Shown: in pieces, positions 8,044-18,595 of the stretch
Layout: the number at the start of each line of letters is the position of its first letter
How positions within the stretch are numbered: the stretch's first letter is position 1
Source: an uncultured Eubacteriales bacterium
Lineage (GTDB): Bacteria; Bacillota; Clostridia; Saccharofermentanales; UBA5734
Direction: 5' to 3'
Length of the DNA: 44,341 nucleotides
NCBI GenBank assembly: GCA_903835065.1
Contig: CAILLO010000036.1
Span: 1-44,341, forward strand
The notes under the pieces: generated by a model
Told to the model about the DNA's origin: nothing
Databases searched by the model: none
Seen by the model: the letters and a program-made list of their open reading frames with translations, nothing else
Position numbers and translations under genes: made by a program

Positions 8044-8049
8044 ATTATA
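8044..8049 (-). promoter_or_regulatory. TATAAT -10 box upstream of ispE-capA
   Basis: A perfect TATAAT on the minus strand lies about 50 bases before the ispE GTG. The -35 region is weak (TCGTCC at 17 bases). Confidence 0.45.
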
Positions 8050-8092
8050 GTCCAAGCCCGCACTCGGGACGAGGGGATTCGCCGGGCAAGAA

Positions 8093-8117
8093 AAGGACCC
8101 GCCAGGAGCGGGTCCTT
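8093..8117 (-). terminator. Intrinsic terminator of veg
   Basis: Arms of ten bases, AAGGACCCGC and GCGGGTCCTT, enclose a five-base loop. On the minus strand the stem is followed by TTCTT. It lies 27 bases after the veg stop codon. Confidence 0.8.
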
Positions 8118-8143
8118 CATCGGTGCGCGGGGGCTTCGTCCGA

Positions 8144-8428
8144 TCAGTTCGCGTAGGAGAGGACGCGGGGGGAACTGTCGCTGTCTCCGGGGGTCAGCGC
8201 GACTTCGACCACGTGGGTCAGGACGTCGACGTAGCTGAAGGAGACCATTTCCTGATAGCTGTTCTTGCGGTTGCAGCGGACGGTGAAGAGGTTGGGGTAG
8301 CAGCTCTCGAGGATTCCCTCCTGGATGATCGTTCTCTTTCTTCCTCCGCTCGAGCGGAGCCTCACGTTCTTTCCGATGTTGGCTTCCAGGTCCTTCTTGC
8401 AGTTCTCCAGCTCGTTGCGAATGATCAT
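8144..8428 (-). CDS. veg: Veg family protein
   Basis: The 94-residue product matches the Veg family of Bacillota in length and pattern: a short N-terminal helix, then the basic stretch GKNVRLRSSGGRKR and a beta-rich core ending SYVDVLTHVVEV. In Bacillus subtilis Veg is very strongly expressed and affects biofilm matrix genes. Its biochemical role is not settled. GGAGGTAA precedes the ATG. The gene has a near-consensus promoter of its own about 95 bases upstream and its own terminator, so it is a single-gene transcription unit. The leader of about 85 bases contains short GC-rich hairpins. Confidence 0.92.
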   Translation of the reverse strand: MIIRNELENCKKDLEANIGKNVRLRSSGGRKRTIIQEGILESCYPNLFTVRCNRKNSYQEMVSFSYVDVLTHVVEVALTPGDSDSSPRVLSYAN

Positions 8429-8520
8429 GTTGCGTTACCTCCAAGCGTACTCCAGGGGGACCACCTATCAGAGGCTGGGGTGCCGTGAGCGGCTGTACGG
8501 GCGGGTTTCCCGCACCTCAG

Positions 8521-8549
8521 AGTATACCGCTTCATCTGGCTGAAGTCAA
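8521..8549 (-). promoter_or_regulatory. Strong sigma-A promoter of veg
   Basis: On the minus strand TTGACT (8544-8549), a 17-base spacer and TATACT (8521-8526) make one of the best promoters in the window. This matches the known strength of the veg promoter in Bacillus subtilis. Confidence 0.8.
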
Positions 8550-8569
8550 CCGGAGTGCACCATCGGTTG

Positions 8570-8578
8570 TGGTATAAT
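8570..8578 (+). promoter_or_regulatory. Extended -10 promoter of the beta-lactamase-like gene
   Basis: TGGTATAAT is an extended -10 with a perfect hexamer, about 50 bases before the GTG start at 8630. It lies back to back with the veg promoter. Confidence 0.6.
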
Positions 8579-8629
8579 TTGCCTGTCCGCACCATATCTT
8601 GTGCCTGAAGCATCCACAAGGAGCGTAAC

Positions 8630-9904
8630 GTGAAGAAGAACTCGAATGGGTCCGAACCTGCCCCGCAGCCCCTGCCGGAGCGTCCTTCGGGACGCGAGCC
8701 CCGCTGGGAGCGTGCCGTTTCGGAGCCCGTCGCCGACTCTTCCCGCACCGTCTCCGCGCCCGCGCGGGACGACCTGCGCGGCCTCGACCTGCACCGCGAA
8801 TGGGTGGCGCCCGACGCCGCGCAACGTCGCGGACGCCTTCGCCGCCGGGTGGTCGCGATCGGCGTGACCGTCCTGCTCCTGGTGGTCGTCGGCCTCGGCC
8901 TGTTCGCGCTGCTCGCGCACTGGAACCCGTTCGCCGGATGGCCCGGTCGAACGACCTCCACCGCGACGCCCTCGTCCGCCCCGACCGCGACGAGCGCTCC
9001 CGACGCCACCGCGACGCCCGACGCGACCGCCACGCCCGACCCCGGCCTGTCCGCCGCAGACCGCGCCGCCCTGTTCGCAGACCTCCAGAAGAACCTCGTC
9101 GCGCTCGTCGGCACCCAGCCCAAGGGGCGCTACGCGATCTACTACCGCAACCTCGAGACCGACGAGACCTGGGGTTACCATGAGACCGACCCGTTCGTCG
9201 CGGCGAGCTCGATCAAGCTGGGCATCAACACGTACCTCTACGACCGCATCAAGGCCGGAGAGATCTCCCTCGACGAGATGCTGACCTTCGACAAGCGCGC
9301 CTACCCGACCGGCGACCTCGAGTACGGGACCGGCACGATCCAGAACGAGGCCAACGGGATGCAGCACAGCGTCCGCGACACGGCCAGGCTGTCGATCCGG
9401 GTCAGCGACAACTGCGGTATCAACATGATCATCCGCCGCCTCGGCGGCATCGAGGGGATCGATGCCGCCTATCTCAAGCTCGTCGGCGGCACGGTCGATT
9501 ACCGGACCAGCGTCACCTACACGGACTACGCCGGCACGACGCGCACCGGGCGCAACCGGACCAGCGCGATCGACCTCGCCTCGATGGCGGCCGACCTCTA
9601 CACGCGCTACACCGCCGACCCGACGGCTTACCAGCCCCTGATCGACGACCTCGAGAACACGGAATTCGGCTTCAGCATCCCGAACCTGCTTCCGAAAAGC
9701 GTCGCCGTAGCGCACAAGATCGGCACGAACGACCTCTACAAGACCGAGAACGACGTCGGCATCGTCTTCGCGTCCGAGCCTTTCGTGATCTGCGTGACGA
9801 CAGAGACCTCCAGCGCGTCGAAGGCCCACGCCTTCACGTCGCAGGTCGCGAAGCAGGTCTACGACTTCGTGGAGACCGCGGCGACAGGCGTGGCGCCGGG
9901 CTGA
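8630..9904 (+). CDS. Membrane-anchored class A beta-lactamase-like serine hydrolase
   Basis: The 424-residue protein has a charged cytoplasmic N-terminus, one transmembrane helix at about residues 80-102, a Thr/Pro/Asp linker, and an extracellular domain from about residue 145. The serine-enzyme motifs are visible: S193-S-I-K196 (SxxK), S259-D-N261 (SDN), and H-K363-I-G365 in the KTG position. This is the order found in class A beta-lactamases and related D-Ala peptidase-like proteins. The KTG Thr is replaced by Ile, so whether it hydrolyses beta-lactams is doubtful. It could act on cell wall or be a sensor. AAGGAG precedes the GTG start. Confidence 0.83.
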   Translation: MKKNSNGSEPAPQPLPERPSGREPRWERAVSEPVADSSRTVSAPARDDLRGLDLHREWVAPDAAQRRGRLRRRVVAIGVTVLLLVVVGLGLFALLAHWNPFAGWPGRTTSTATPSSAPTATSAPDATATPDATATPDPGLSAADRAALFADLQKNLVALVGTQPKGRYAIYYRNLETDETWGYHETDPFVAASSIKLGINTYLYDRIKAGEISLDEMLTFDKRAYPTGDLEYGTGTIQNEANGMQHSVRDTARLSIRVSDNCGINMIIRRLGGIEGIDAAYLKLVGGTVDYRTSVTYTDYAGTTRTGRNRTSAIDLASMAADLYTRYTADPTAYQPLIDDLENTEFGFSIPNLLPKSVAVAHKIGTNDLYKTENDVGIVFASEPFVICVTTETSSASKAHAFTSQVAKQVYDFVETAATGVAPG

Positions 9905-10074
9905 CCATTCGTGCCCCCAGGGGGCACGAGCCCGCTTCCGGGACCGGTTAGCTGATAGGATTTTCACGGTTTCAGCAAGCCGCTCCATCGCGCCTCGACT
10001 CCTGCTCGGCGCGGTCGGAAGCTCCACTCGTGCCCCCAGGGGGCACGAGCCCGCTTCCGGGACCGGTTAGCTGA
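9905..10074. repeat. Pair of 51-bp direct repeats with internal palindromes
   Basis: The segment 9905-9955 recurs at 10024-10074 with one mismatch. Each copy contains a perfect palindrome with arms TCGTGCCCCC and GGGGGCACGA around one base (9909-9929 and 10028-10048), followed by the GC-rich stretch CCGGGACCGG. Between the copies, TCACGGTTTCAGC (9964-9976) is the exact inverse of GCTGAAACCGTGA (10070-10082), which starts in the tail of copy two. The region lies between convergent genes, so it could act as a bidirectional terminator or be a REP-like element. Confidence 0.8.
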
Positions 10075-10084
10075 AACCGTGACC

Positions 10085-11059
10085 TTATAGATCGATTCCT
10101 TCGAAGCCCTCGCCGAGCACTTCCCTCGAATCCACGACGATCATGAACGCCTTCGGGTCGATGCCCTTAATCAGGCGCTTCAGGGCCGACACCTGGTTCT
10201 GCGGCAGCACGCACAGGAGGACCTCCTTCTGTGTGCCGGTGTACATGCCCTGCCCGTGCAGGCCGGTGATGCCGCGGTCGAGGTCCTCCATCACGCGCAC
10301 GGCGATGTCGCTCGAGCGGTCGGAGATGATGATCGCGGCCTTGGTGTAACCGAAGCCCTCGATCACGAGGTCGGTCAGCTGCTGCGTCAGATAGAGGGCG
10401 ATTCCGGAGTACATGGCCAGCAGCACGCTGGGACCGGGCTCGGTCGCGTAGGCGATCGCGGCGCACAGGACGACGAAGACGTCCATCATCAGGATGAACT
10501 GCCCGAGGCTGAAGCGACGGTGGTGCTTCTTGATCACCTTGGCGAGGATGTCGGTGCCGCCGGTCGTGAAGCCGGCGCGGAAGATCATGCCGAGGCCGAC
10601 GCCGTAGACGATGCCGCCGAAGATGCAGTAGATCAGGGGGTCGGGCAGGCCGACGTCGAGGGGGCGGTTGATGTACTCGTTGTAGAAGCGCGTGAAGGTC
10701 GCCGCGGTCAGGTCGATCGCGGTGGAGTAGAGGACGGTGCCGATCAGCGACTTGATCACGAAGACGCGGCCGAGGTGGCGCCAGCCGAGAATCAGCAGCG
10801 GGACGTTCAGGATCATCACCATGACGCCGAACGGCAGCAGCCCGCCGCGGTCGGTGAGCTGGTAGACGATCGACACGAGGCCGCTGACGCCGCCCATGGT
10901 GAGCTTGAGCGGCACGTAGAAGACGTTGACGGCGACGGCGCACGCCAGCGACCCGCCGACCATCAGCAGGGCCTCGACGGACAGGCGCCTGCCGACCCCT
11001 CGGGTGCCTCCGGGGCCGGGCGACAGGGCGAGCAGGAGCTTGCGGAACTTCTCCTTCAC
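10085..11059 (-). CDS. YitT family membrane protein (DUF161 with C-terminal DUF2179)
   Basis: The 324-residue protein has about six transmembrane helices in its first 240 residues, including the repeated glycine-rich motifs MGGVSGLVSI and TTGGTDILAK typical of YitT proteins. A soluble C-terminal domain (about residues 240-320) contains AAIIISDRS and HGQGMYTG, the DUF2179 signature. The family is common in Bacillota, and no transport substrate is firmly known. I chose the GTG at 11059 because GGGAGG stands five bases upstream. The frame is open to 11476 but would run over the SRP RNA. A minus-strand TATAAT at 11171-11176 is the likely -10. Confidence 0.9.
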   Translation of the reverse strand: MKEKFRKLLLALSPGPGGTRGVGRRLSVEALLMVGGSLACAVAVNVFYVPLKLTMGGVSGLVSIVYQLTDRGGLLPFGVMVMILNVPLLILGWRHLGRVFVIKSLIGTVLYSTAIDLTAATFTRFYNEYINRPLDVGLPDPLIYCIFGGIVYGVGLGMIFRAGFTTGGTDILAKVIKKHHRRFSLGQFILMMDVFVVLCAAIAYATEPGPSVLLAMYSGIALYLTQQLTDLVIEGFGYTKAAIIISDRSSDIAVRVMEDLDRGITGLHGQGMYTGTQKEVLLCVLPQNQVSALKRLIKGIDPKAFMIVVDSREVLGEGFEGIDL

Positions 11060-11170
11060 GGGAGCCTCCCTCGAACCGGGGATTCGGGGTGTCAGGGGCG
11101 ATCGGGTCGCCGAAGCGTCGGACATGCGGGTCGAGAAGCGCAAGGACGCGTTTTGCGGGCGTTCGCCTCG

Positions 11171-11176
11171 ATTATA
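11171..11176 (-). promoter_or_regulatory. TATAAT -10 box of the YitT gene
   Basis: A perfect minus-strand TATAAT lies about 110 bases before the GTG start. The -35 (TACCGC at 17 bases) is weak. Confidence 0.4.
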
Positions 11177-11248
11177 CCGCTCGCCCCGCACGGGCGGTAC
11201 CCCCGCGGCGGAGGAGCGGGCGGGCCGGGCGGCATCGCGCCGCGTCCC

Positions 11249-11278
11249 TTGCCGGGTGGGCTCCGCGGAGGGTATAAT
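11249..11278 (+). promoter_or_regulatory. Promoter of the SRP RNA
   Basis: TTGCCG (11249-11254), an 18-base spacer and a perfect TATAAT (11273-11278) place a start at about 11285, just before the RNA body. Confidence 0.65.
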
Positions 11279-11298
11279 GACGCGGTATCCCGGATTCC

Positions 11299-11438
11299 GA
11301 ACTGCCCGGTCTGCTTCCGGGGGTGGGTCCTGTGCGATGCGGCCCGTGAACTCCGTGAGGTCCGGAAGGAAGCAGCGGTAAGCGGTCCACCGCAGGTGCC
11401 GCAGGGAAGCCTGCCTCCGGACGCAGACCGGGCAGGTC
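11299..11438 (+). ncRNA. ffs: Signal recognition particle RNA, small bacterial type
   Basis: The universally conserved SRP core AGGTCCGGAAGGAAGCAGC is present at about 11360-11378, followed by the complementary arm with GCAGGTGCCGCAGGGAAGC. The ends pair exactly: CTGCCCGGTCTGC (11302-11314) with GCAGACCGGGCAG (11423-11435). The molecule is about 140 bases, so it lacks the long Alu-like 5' domain seen in Bacillus SRP RNA. With Ffh it forms the particle that delivers nascent membrane proteins. Its position directly upstream of dnaX matches other Bacillota. The exact processed ends are not known. Confidence 0.9.
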
Positions 11439-11465
11439 GGCGTACGAGGGGAAGGAGGCGCGAGG

Positions 11466-13304
<1,839 letters not shown>

Positions 13305-13306
13305 CG

Positions 13307-13657
13307 ATGGCGAAGGGTTACGGCGGCGGGTTCCAGGGCGGCGGCATGGGCAACATGGGCAATCTGATGGCCCAGGCCCAGAAGATGCAGCGCGACATGG
13401 ACAAGGCCAAGGAGGAGATCGCGGCCATGACGGCCGAGGCGTCCGCCGGGGGCGGCGTGGTTTCGGCCCAGGTCGACGGGGCGCACAAGGTGCTGTCGGT
13501 GACGATCGACCCGTCCGCGGTCGACCCGCAGGACGTCGAGATGCTGCAGGACCTGGTCGTCGCGGCCGTGAATGAGGCGATGCGCAAGGTCGACGAGGCG
13601 GCGGCGGCCCGGATGACCCGTGCGACGGGCGGCATGGGCCTTCCTCCCGGATTCTGA
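13307..13657 (+). CDS. ybaB: YbaB/EbfC family nucleoid-associated protein
   Basis: The 116-residue product has a Gly/Met-rich N-terminus ([16 protein letters not shown]), then the YbaB pattern [18 protein letters not shown], a glycine turn, VTIDPS, and [13 protein letters not shown]. Family members are small DNA-binding dimers found between dnaX and recR in many bacteria. GGAGG stands seven bases before the ATG at 13307. A second ATG at 13301 overlaps the dnaX stop and is also possible. The stop overlaps the recR start by one base (TGATG). Confidence 0.93.
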   Translation: MAKGYGGGFQGGGMGNMGNLMAQAQKMQRDMDKAKEEIAAMTAEASAGGGVVSAQVDGAHKVLSVTIDPSAVDPQDVEMLQDLVVAAVNEAMRKVDEAAAARMTRATGGMGLPPGF

Positions 13658-14262
13658 TGGCGCGCTACGCACCGACGATCGCCCGGCTCGTCTCCGAGTT
13701 GGAGCGCCTGCCCGGCGTCGGCGGCAAGACCGCCCAGCGTTTGGCGTTCCATATCCTCGGTCTGCCGGTCGAGAAGGCGGAGGCCCTGGCCAACGCGATC
13801 CTCGACGCCCGCCACTCGACGATGCTGTGCACCACCTGCTGCAATCTGACCGACACCGACCCGTGCGAGATCTGCTCCTCCGCGTCGCGCGACCGCAGCA
13901 TCCTGTGCGTGGTCGAGAGCCCGCGCGACGTCGCGGCGATGGAGCGGATCCGCGAATACCACGGCCTGTACCACGTGCTGCACGGGGCGATCAACCCCAT
14001 GCAGGGCATCGGCCCGGACCGCATTCGCGTGAAGGAACTGCTGTCGCGCCTGCGCACGACGGAGGACACGGTGACCGAGGTCGTGCTCGCGACCAATCCG
14101 ACGGTGGAGGGCGAGGCGACGGCGATGTACATCGCGCGCCTGCTCAAGCCGGCCGGTATCCGGACGACGCGCATCGCGCACGGACTGCCCGTGGGCGGCG
14201 ACCTGGAGTACGCCGACGAGGTGACCCTGTCGAAGGCCATGGAGGGCCGGCGCGAGATCTGA
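13657..14262 (+). CDS. recR: Recombination mediator RecR
   Basis: RecR acts with RecO and RecF to load RecA on single-stranded gaps. The 201-residue length is standard. The helix-hairpin-helix [14 protein letters not shown] is at residues 16-29, the zinc finger is visible as CTTCC and CEIC (about residues 54-71), and the Toprim domain starts at [10 protein letters not shown] and ends in the [12 protein letters not shown] motif. It is the last gene of the dnaX-ybaB-recR unit and is followed by a hairpin. Confidence 0.96.
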   Translation: MARYAPTIARLVSELERLPGVGGKTAQRLAFHILGLPVEKAEALANAILDARHSTMLCTTCCNLTDTDPCEICSSASRDRSILCVVESPRDVAAMERIREYHGLYHVLHGAINPMQGIGPDRIRVKELLSRLRTTEDTVTEVVLATNPTVEGEATAMYIARLLKPAGIRTTRIAHGLPVGGDLEYADEVTLSKAMEGRREI

Positions 14263-14302
14263 GGGCGCGAGGCGCCCGAGAGAACCTGCCCGAATGCGAA
14301 AG

Positions 14303-14334
14303 AAGGACCCTGCACGATCCCGTGCGGGGTCCTT
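14303..14334. terminator. Probable bidirectional terminator between recR and oppF
   Basis: AAGGACCC-T-GCACG pairs with CGTGC-GG-GGTCCTT around a short loop. The tail is CTTTCG on the minus strand and weak on the plus strand. Two convergent units meet here. Confidence 0.6.
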
Positions 14335-14366
14335 CTGCCAGTCCGGCAAGGCAGGCGTGGAGGATG

Positions 14367-14501
14367 GTGCTAGACCGGCACGGCACTTGAGTCGCTGAGC
14401 GTCTCCATCCTCTACGGGCCGTATCGCGCCGTTTTCTACGCTCCCCCGATGCCCGAAGCCTCGGTCATCGTCCGCGTAGAACGGCCCGCGGGGGATGCGT
14501 G

Positions 14502-14529
<28 letters not shown>
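14367..14529. repeat. 31-bp direct repeat of the oppF 3' end flanking a long hairpin
   Basis: The last codons and stop of oppF (14499-14529) are repeated at 14367-14397 with one mismatch. Between the copies lies a long hairpin: GCCGTTTTCTACGC (14428-14441) pairs with GCGTAGAACGGC (14474-14485) with a two-base bulge, and an inner CGATG/CATCG stem. This could be the 3' structure of the opp transcript plus a small duplication. Confidence 0.65.
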
Positions 14530-15487
<958 letters not shown>

Positions 15488-15491
<4 letters not shown>

Positions 15492-16498
15492 CGGGATTCA
15501 CCTCCGCGGACGGCCTTGGGAGCCCTTGCGTCGGTCAGCCAGCAGCTGACCTTGTGGTCGTCGCCCACGGAGACCTCCGGAGGCATCGTCTCCCGGCAGA
15601 TCCGCATGCAGTGGCGGCAGCGGGCTGCGAACGGGCAGCCGACGGGGGGCTGGATCAGGTCGGGCGGCATGCCGTCGATCGGGACGAGCTGCTGGTTGCG
15701 GGCGTGGTCGACGCGCGGCCGGGAATCGAGCAGGCCCCATGTGTACGGGTGCAGCGGGCGGTAGAAGACCTCGTCCGCCGCGCCGACCTCGATGATGCGG
15801 CCGGCGTACATGACGGCCACGCGGTCGGACATGGAGGCGACGATGCCGAGGTCGTGGGTGATCAGGATGATCGAGCAGGCCGTCTTCTCTTTCAGGTCCT
15901 TCATGAGGTCGAGGATCTGGGCCTGGATCGTGACGTCGAGGGCCGTCGTCGGCTCGTCGGCGATCAGGAGCTTGGGCTTGCAGGCGAGGCCCATGGCGAT
16001 CATGGCGCGCTGGCGCATGCCGCCCGAGAACTGGTGGGGATACTGCTTGGCGCGGACGCCGGGGTTCGGGATGCGGACGAGGTCGAGGAGTCCGATGGCT
16101 TCGTCGTGCGCTTCCTTCTTGCTCTTGCGCTGGTGGAGCACGATGCTCTCGGCCACCTGCTTGCCGATCTGCATGGTCGGGTTGAGGCAGGTCATCGGGT
16201 CCTGGAAGATCATGCTGACCTGGGCACCGCGGATCCGCTGCATCTCGCGCTCGCTCATCGGGACGATGTCGACGCCGTCGAGCAGGATCCTGCCCGATTT
16301 GATCACGGACGGCGGAGAAGGGTTGAGCTTCATGATCGTCTGGGCGGTGACGCTCTTGCCGCAGCCGGACTCGCCGACGATGCCGAGGGTCTGGCCGCGT
16401 TCGATATCGAACGAGACGCCGCGCACGGCCTGGACTTCGCCGGCGTAGGTCAGGAAGGAGACCCGGAGGTCCTGGACGGATAGGATCAAGTCAGCCAT
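15488..16498 (-). CDS. oppD: Oligopeptide ABC transporter ATP-binding protein (OppD type)
   Basis: The 336-residue ATPase carries Walker [10 protein letters not shown]-loop [12 protein letters not shown], signature [13 protein letters not shown], and Walker [13 protein letters not shown]. Its C-terminal extension has [14 protein letters not shown]. It pairs with OppF as a heterodimer at the inner membrane face. The ribosome binding site is weak (GTAGGTG). It is 10 bases downstream of oppC and overlaps oppF by four bases, so the order oppA-B-C-D-F is intact. Confidence 0.93.
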
Positions 16499-16508
16499 GG
16501 CGCGGCAC

Positions 16509-17522
16509 CTACTTTCTCATGCGGGGATCGAGAACGTTGCGCAGCGCATCGCCGAAGAGGTTCAGGCTCAGCATCGTCAGGCAGATGAAGGCGGCGGGGA
16601 TCAGGAGGAGGTACGTGTTCATGAAGACCGAGGACTGGGCCTGCTGGCACAAGGAGCCCCAGCTGGCGGCGGGTTCCTGCACGCCGATGCCGATGAAGCT
16701 CAGGAAGGCCTCGGTGAAGATCGCGCCCGGGATGGCCATCGTCAGCGAGACGATGACGACCGACAGCGTGTTGGGCATGATGTGGCGGAAGATCAGGCGG
16801 GAGCGCGAGGCGCCCATCGTCTTGGCGGCGATGACGTACTCCTGCTCCTTGATCGAGACGACCTGGCCGCGCACGAGTCGCGCGAGGCCGGTCCAGCCGA
16901 CGACGGCCATGGCGAGGATGATGGTGGTGACGCCGCCGGGCAGGACGACCATGAGCAGCGTCACGACGATCAGGTAGGGGATGCCGTTGATGACCTCGAC
17001 GATCCTCATCATGACATTGTCGACGCGACCGCCCACGAAGCCGGAGACCAGGCCGTAGGGCATGCCCAGCACGAAGTTGGTGAAGGCGGCCATCAGGCCG
17101 ATGAACAGGGAGACCTGGCCACCGCTCCAGACGCGGGTCCACATGTCGCGGCCGAGGGCGTCGGTGCCGAAGATGTGCAACTTGCCGATGCCGGCGGCAC
17201 CGGGTTCCGTGCAGATCGTGAACATCGGGAGCTTGACTTCGTCCCAATGCTGCTCGCGGAAGGTGAAGGGGCTGATCAGCGGCATCAGGACCGAACCGAC
17301 GGCCATGATCCCGATGAAGATCAGGCACGCGATCGCGATCTTGTTCATCTTGAGGCGGCGCCAGGCGTCCCTCCAGTAGCTGATGCTGGGGCGGACCATC
17401 GCCATGCTCTTCTCGATGTCGGTGCCGACGACCTCGAAGTCGTTTTCCGCGAAGACGAGGGCGCCGTAGTCGACCGGCGGGGCGATGGGCGACAGGCCCG
17501 GCAGGGATCTCTTCTTCTTCAT
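16509..17522 (-). CDS. oppC: Oligopeptide ABC transporter permease (OppC type)
   Basis: The 337-residue permease has a cytoplasmic N-terminal extension of about 60 residues, a first membrane helix at about 62-85, an extracellular loop with IFGTDALGRDMWTR, and the transmembrane core. The EAA loop that contacts the ATPases is seen near EYVIAAKTMGASRSRLIFRH. It ends with FGDALRNVLDPRMRK, as most OppC proteins do. GAAGGAG is upstream of the ATG. It is spaced 16 bases from oppB. Confidence 0.93.
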   Translation of the reverse strand: MKKKRSLPGLSPIAPPVDYGALVFAENDFEVVGTDIEKSMAMVRPSISYWRDAWRRLKMNKIAIACLIFIGIMAVGSVLMPLISPFTFREQHWDEVKLPMFTICTEPGAAGIGKLHIFGTDALGRDMWTRVWSGGQVSLFIGLMAAFTNFVLGMPYGLVSGFVGGRVDNVMMRIVEVINGIPYLIVVTLLMVVLPGGVTTIILAMAVVGWTGLARLVRGQVVSIKEQEYVIAAKTMGASRSRLIFRHIMPNTLSVVIVSLTMAIPGAIFTEAFLSFIGIGVQEPAASWGSLCQQAQSSVFMNTYLLLIPAAFICLTMLSLNLFGDALRNVLDPRMRK

Positions 17523-17538
17523 CTACAGGTCTCCTTCG

Positions 17539-18492
17539 TCAATCGGCCAGACGGATCCGGGGGTCGATCAGGCCGTAGGCGATGTCGACCAGCAGGTTCA
17601 TGAAGATCAGGAAGGCGCCGTAGAACAGGGTCGTGCCCATGATGACCGTGTAGTCTTGGTTCTGGACGCTGGTGATATAGAGGCGGCCCATACCGGGCAC
17701 GCCGAAGATGCTCTCGATGACGAAGGTACCGGTCAAGATGGCGGCGGCCATCGGACCGAGCACGGTCACGATCGGGAGCAGGGAATTCCGAAGCATGTGG
17801 TGCAGGATGACCGCGTTGCGGGAGAGCCCCTTCGCCTTGGCGGTCTTGATGTAGTCCGACGTGATGACGTCGAGCATGCTGCTGCGCATCAGGCGGGAGA
17901 TGGTGGCCATCGAGCCGAAGCTGAGGGCGATCACGGGGAGGAATTTGCTGGCTTCGGACTTCCACCCCGTGATCGGGAACAATCGGAAGCCGAGCAGCGG
18001 CTTCAGGGCCGCCGAGAACTTGAAGGCGATGAAGTACTGCATGAGGTACGCCAGCACGAAAGCCGGCACGGATACGCCCAATATGGCGAGGAACATCGCG
18101 AACGCGTCGGCGAACTTGCCGGAGTTCAGGGCGGCGATGATGCCGAGGAGCAGCCCGAAGAAGATCGCGAGGACCAGGGAGCGCAGGCCGAGTTCGGCGG
18201 AGGCGGGGAATCCGGCGCCGATGACCTGCGCGACGGTGCGGCTGCCCTTGTAGTAGTACGAGTAGCCGAAGTCGCCGACCGCGGCGTTCTTGAGATAGAC
18301 GAGATACTGGATGACCACCGGCTTGTCGAGGCCCCACTTGGCGCGGACATTCTTTGCGACGCTCTCGGGCAGGGCCTTGGGCTTCAGGAAGGGATCGCCC
18401 GGCATGGCCTGCATCATGAAGAACGTCACGGTGGCGAGCAGCCACAGCGCCAGAACGGTATAGAGGATTCGGGTGGCGATGAACTTGTACAA
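17539..18492 (-). CDS. oppB: Oligopeptide ABC transporter permease (OppB type)
   Basis: The 317-residue permease begins YKFIATRILYTVLAL, has six predicted membrane helices, the conserved loop MPGDPF near residue 35, and the EAA loop SDYIKTAKAKGLSRNAVILHHM. It ends in AYGLIDPRIRLAD. I chose a TTG start at 18492 because GGAGG lies seven bases upstream and homology starts there. An ATG at 18522 would add ten residues with no ribosome binding site. A 12-bp stem-loop separates it from oppA. Confidence 0.92.
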   Translation of the reverse strand: MYKFIATRILYTVLALWLLATVTFFMMQAMPGDPFLKPKALPESVAKNVRAKWGLDKPVVIQYLVYLKNAAVGDFGYSYYYKGSRTVAQVIGAGFPASAELGLRSLVLAIFFGLLLGIIAALNSGKFADAFAMFLAILGVSVPAFVLAYLMQYFIAFKFSAALKPLLGFRLFPITGWKSEASKFLPVIALSFGSMATISRLMRSSMLDVITSDYIKTAKAKGLSRNAVILHHMLRNSLLPIVTVLGPMAAAILTGTFVIESIFGVPGMGRLYITSVQNQDYTVIMGTTLFYGAFLIFMNLLVDIAYGLIDPRIRLAD

Positions 18493-18526
18493 GGGGGTAC
18501 CTCCGGTGGTGTCGTTCCACATAGAG

Positions 18527-18554
18527 GTCCGGGGTGCCTTCCGGCACCCCGGAC
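18527..18554 (-). promoter_or_regulatory. Stem-loop between oppA and oppB
   Basis: A perfect 12-bp stem, GTCCGGGGTGCC with GGCACCCCGGAC, closes a four-base loop. No T-run follows on the minus strand, so it is more likely an RNA-stabilising or partial-attenuation hairpin than a full terminator. Such hairpins let binding proteins be made in excess over permeases. Confidence 0.65.
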
Positions 18555-18595
18555 ATATGTTGGTGACTATGTAGGGTCAAAGAGCCGGATCAAGG

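Noticed and set aside
6038-8050. 670-residue plus-strand open frame
   Set aside because: It is antisense to ispE and capA, with repetitive Gly/Arg/Val composition and no domain or ribosome binding site.
5382-8444. 1020-residue open frame on the minus strand
   Set aside because: It is Arg/Pro-rich, overlaps ispE, capA, veg and the oxidoreductase end, and is a GC-driven shadow frame.
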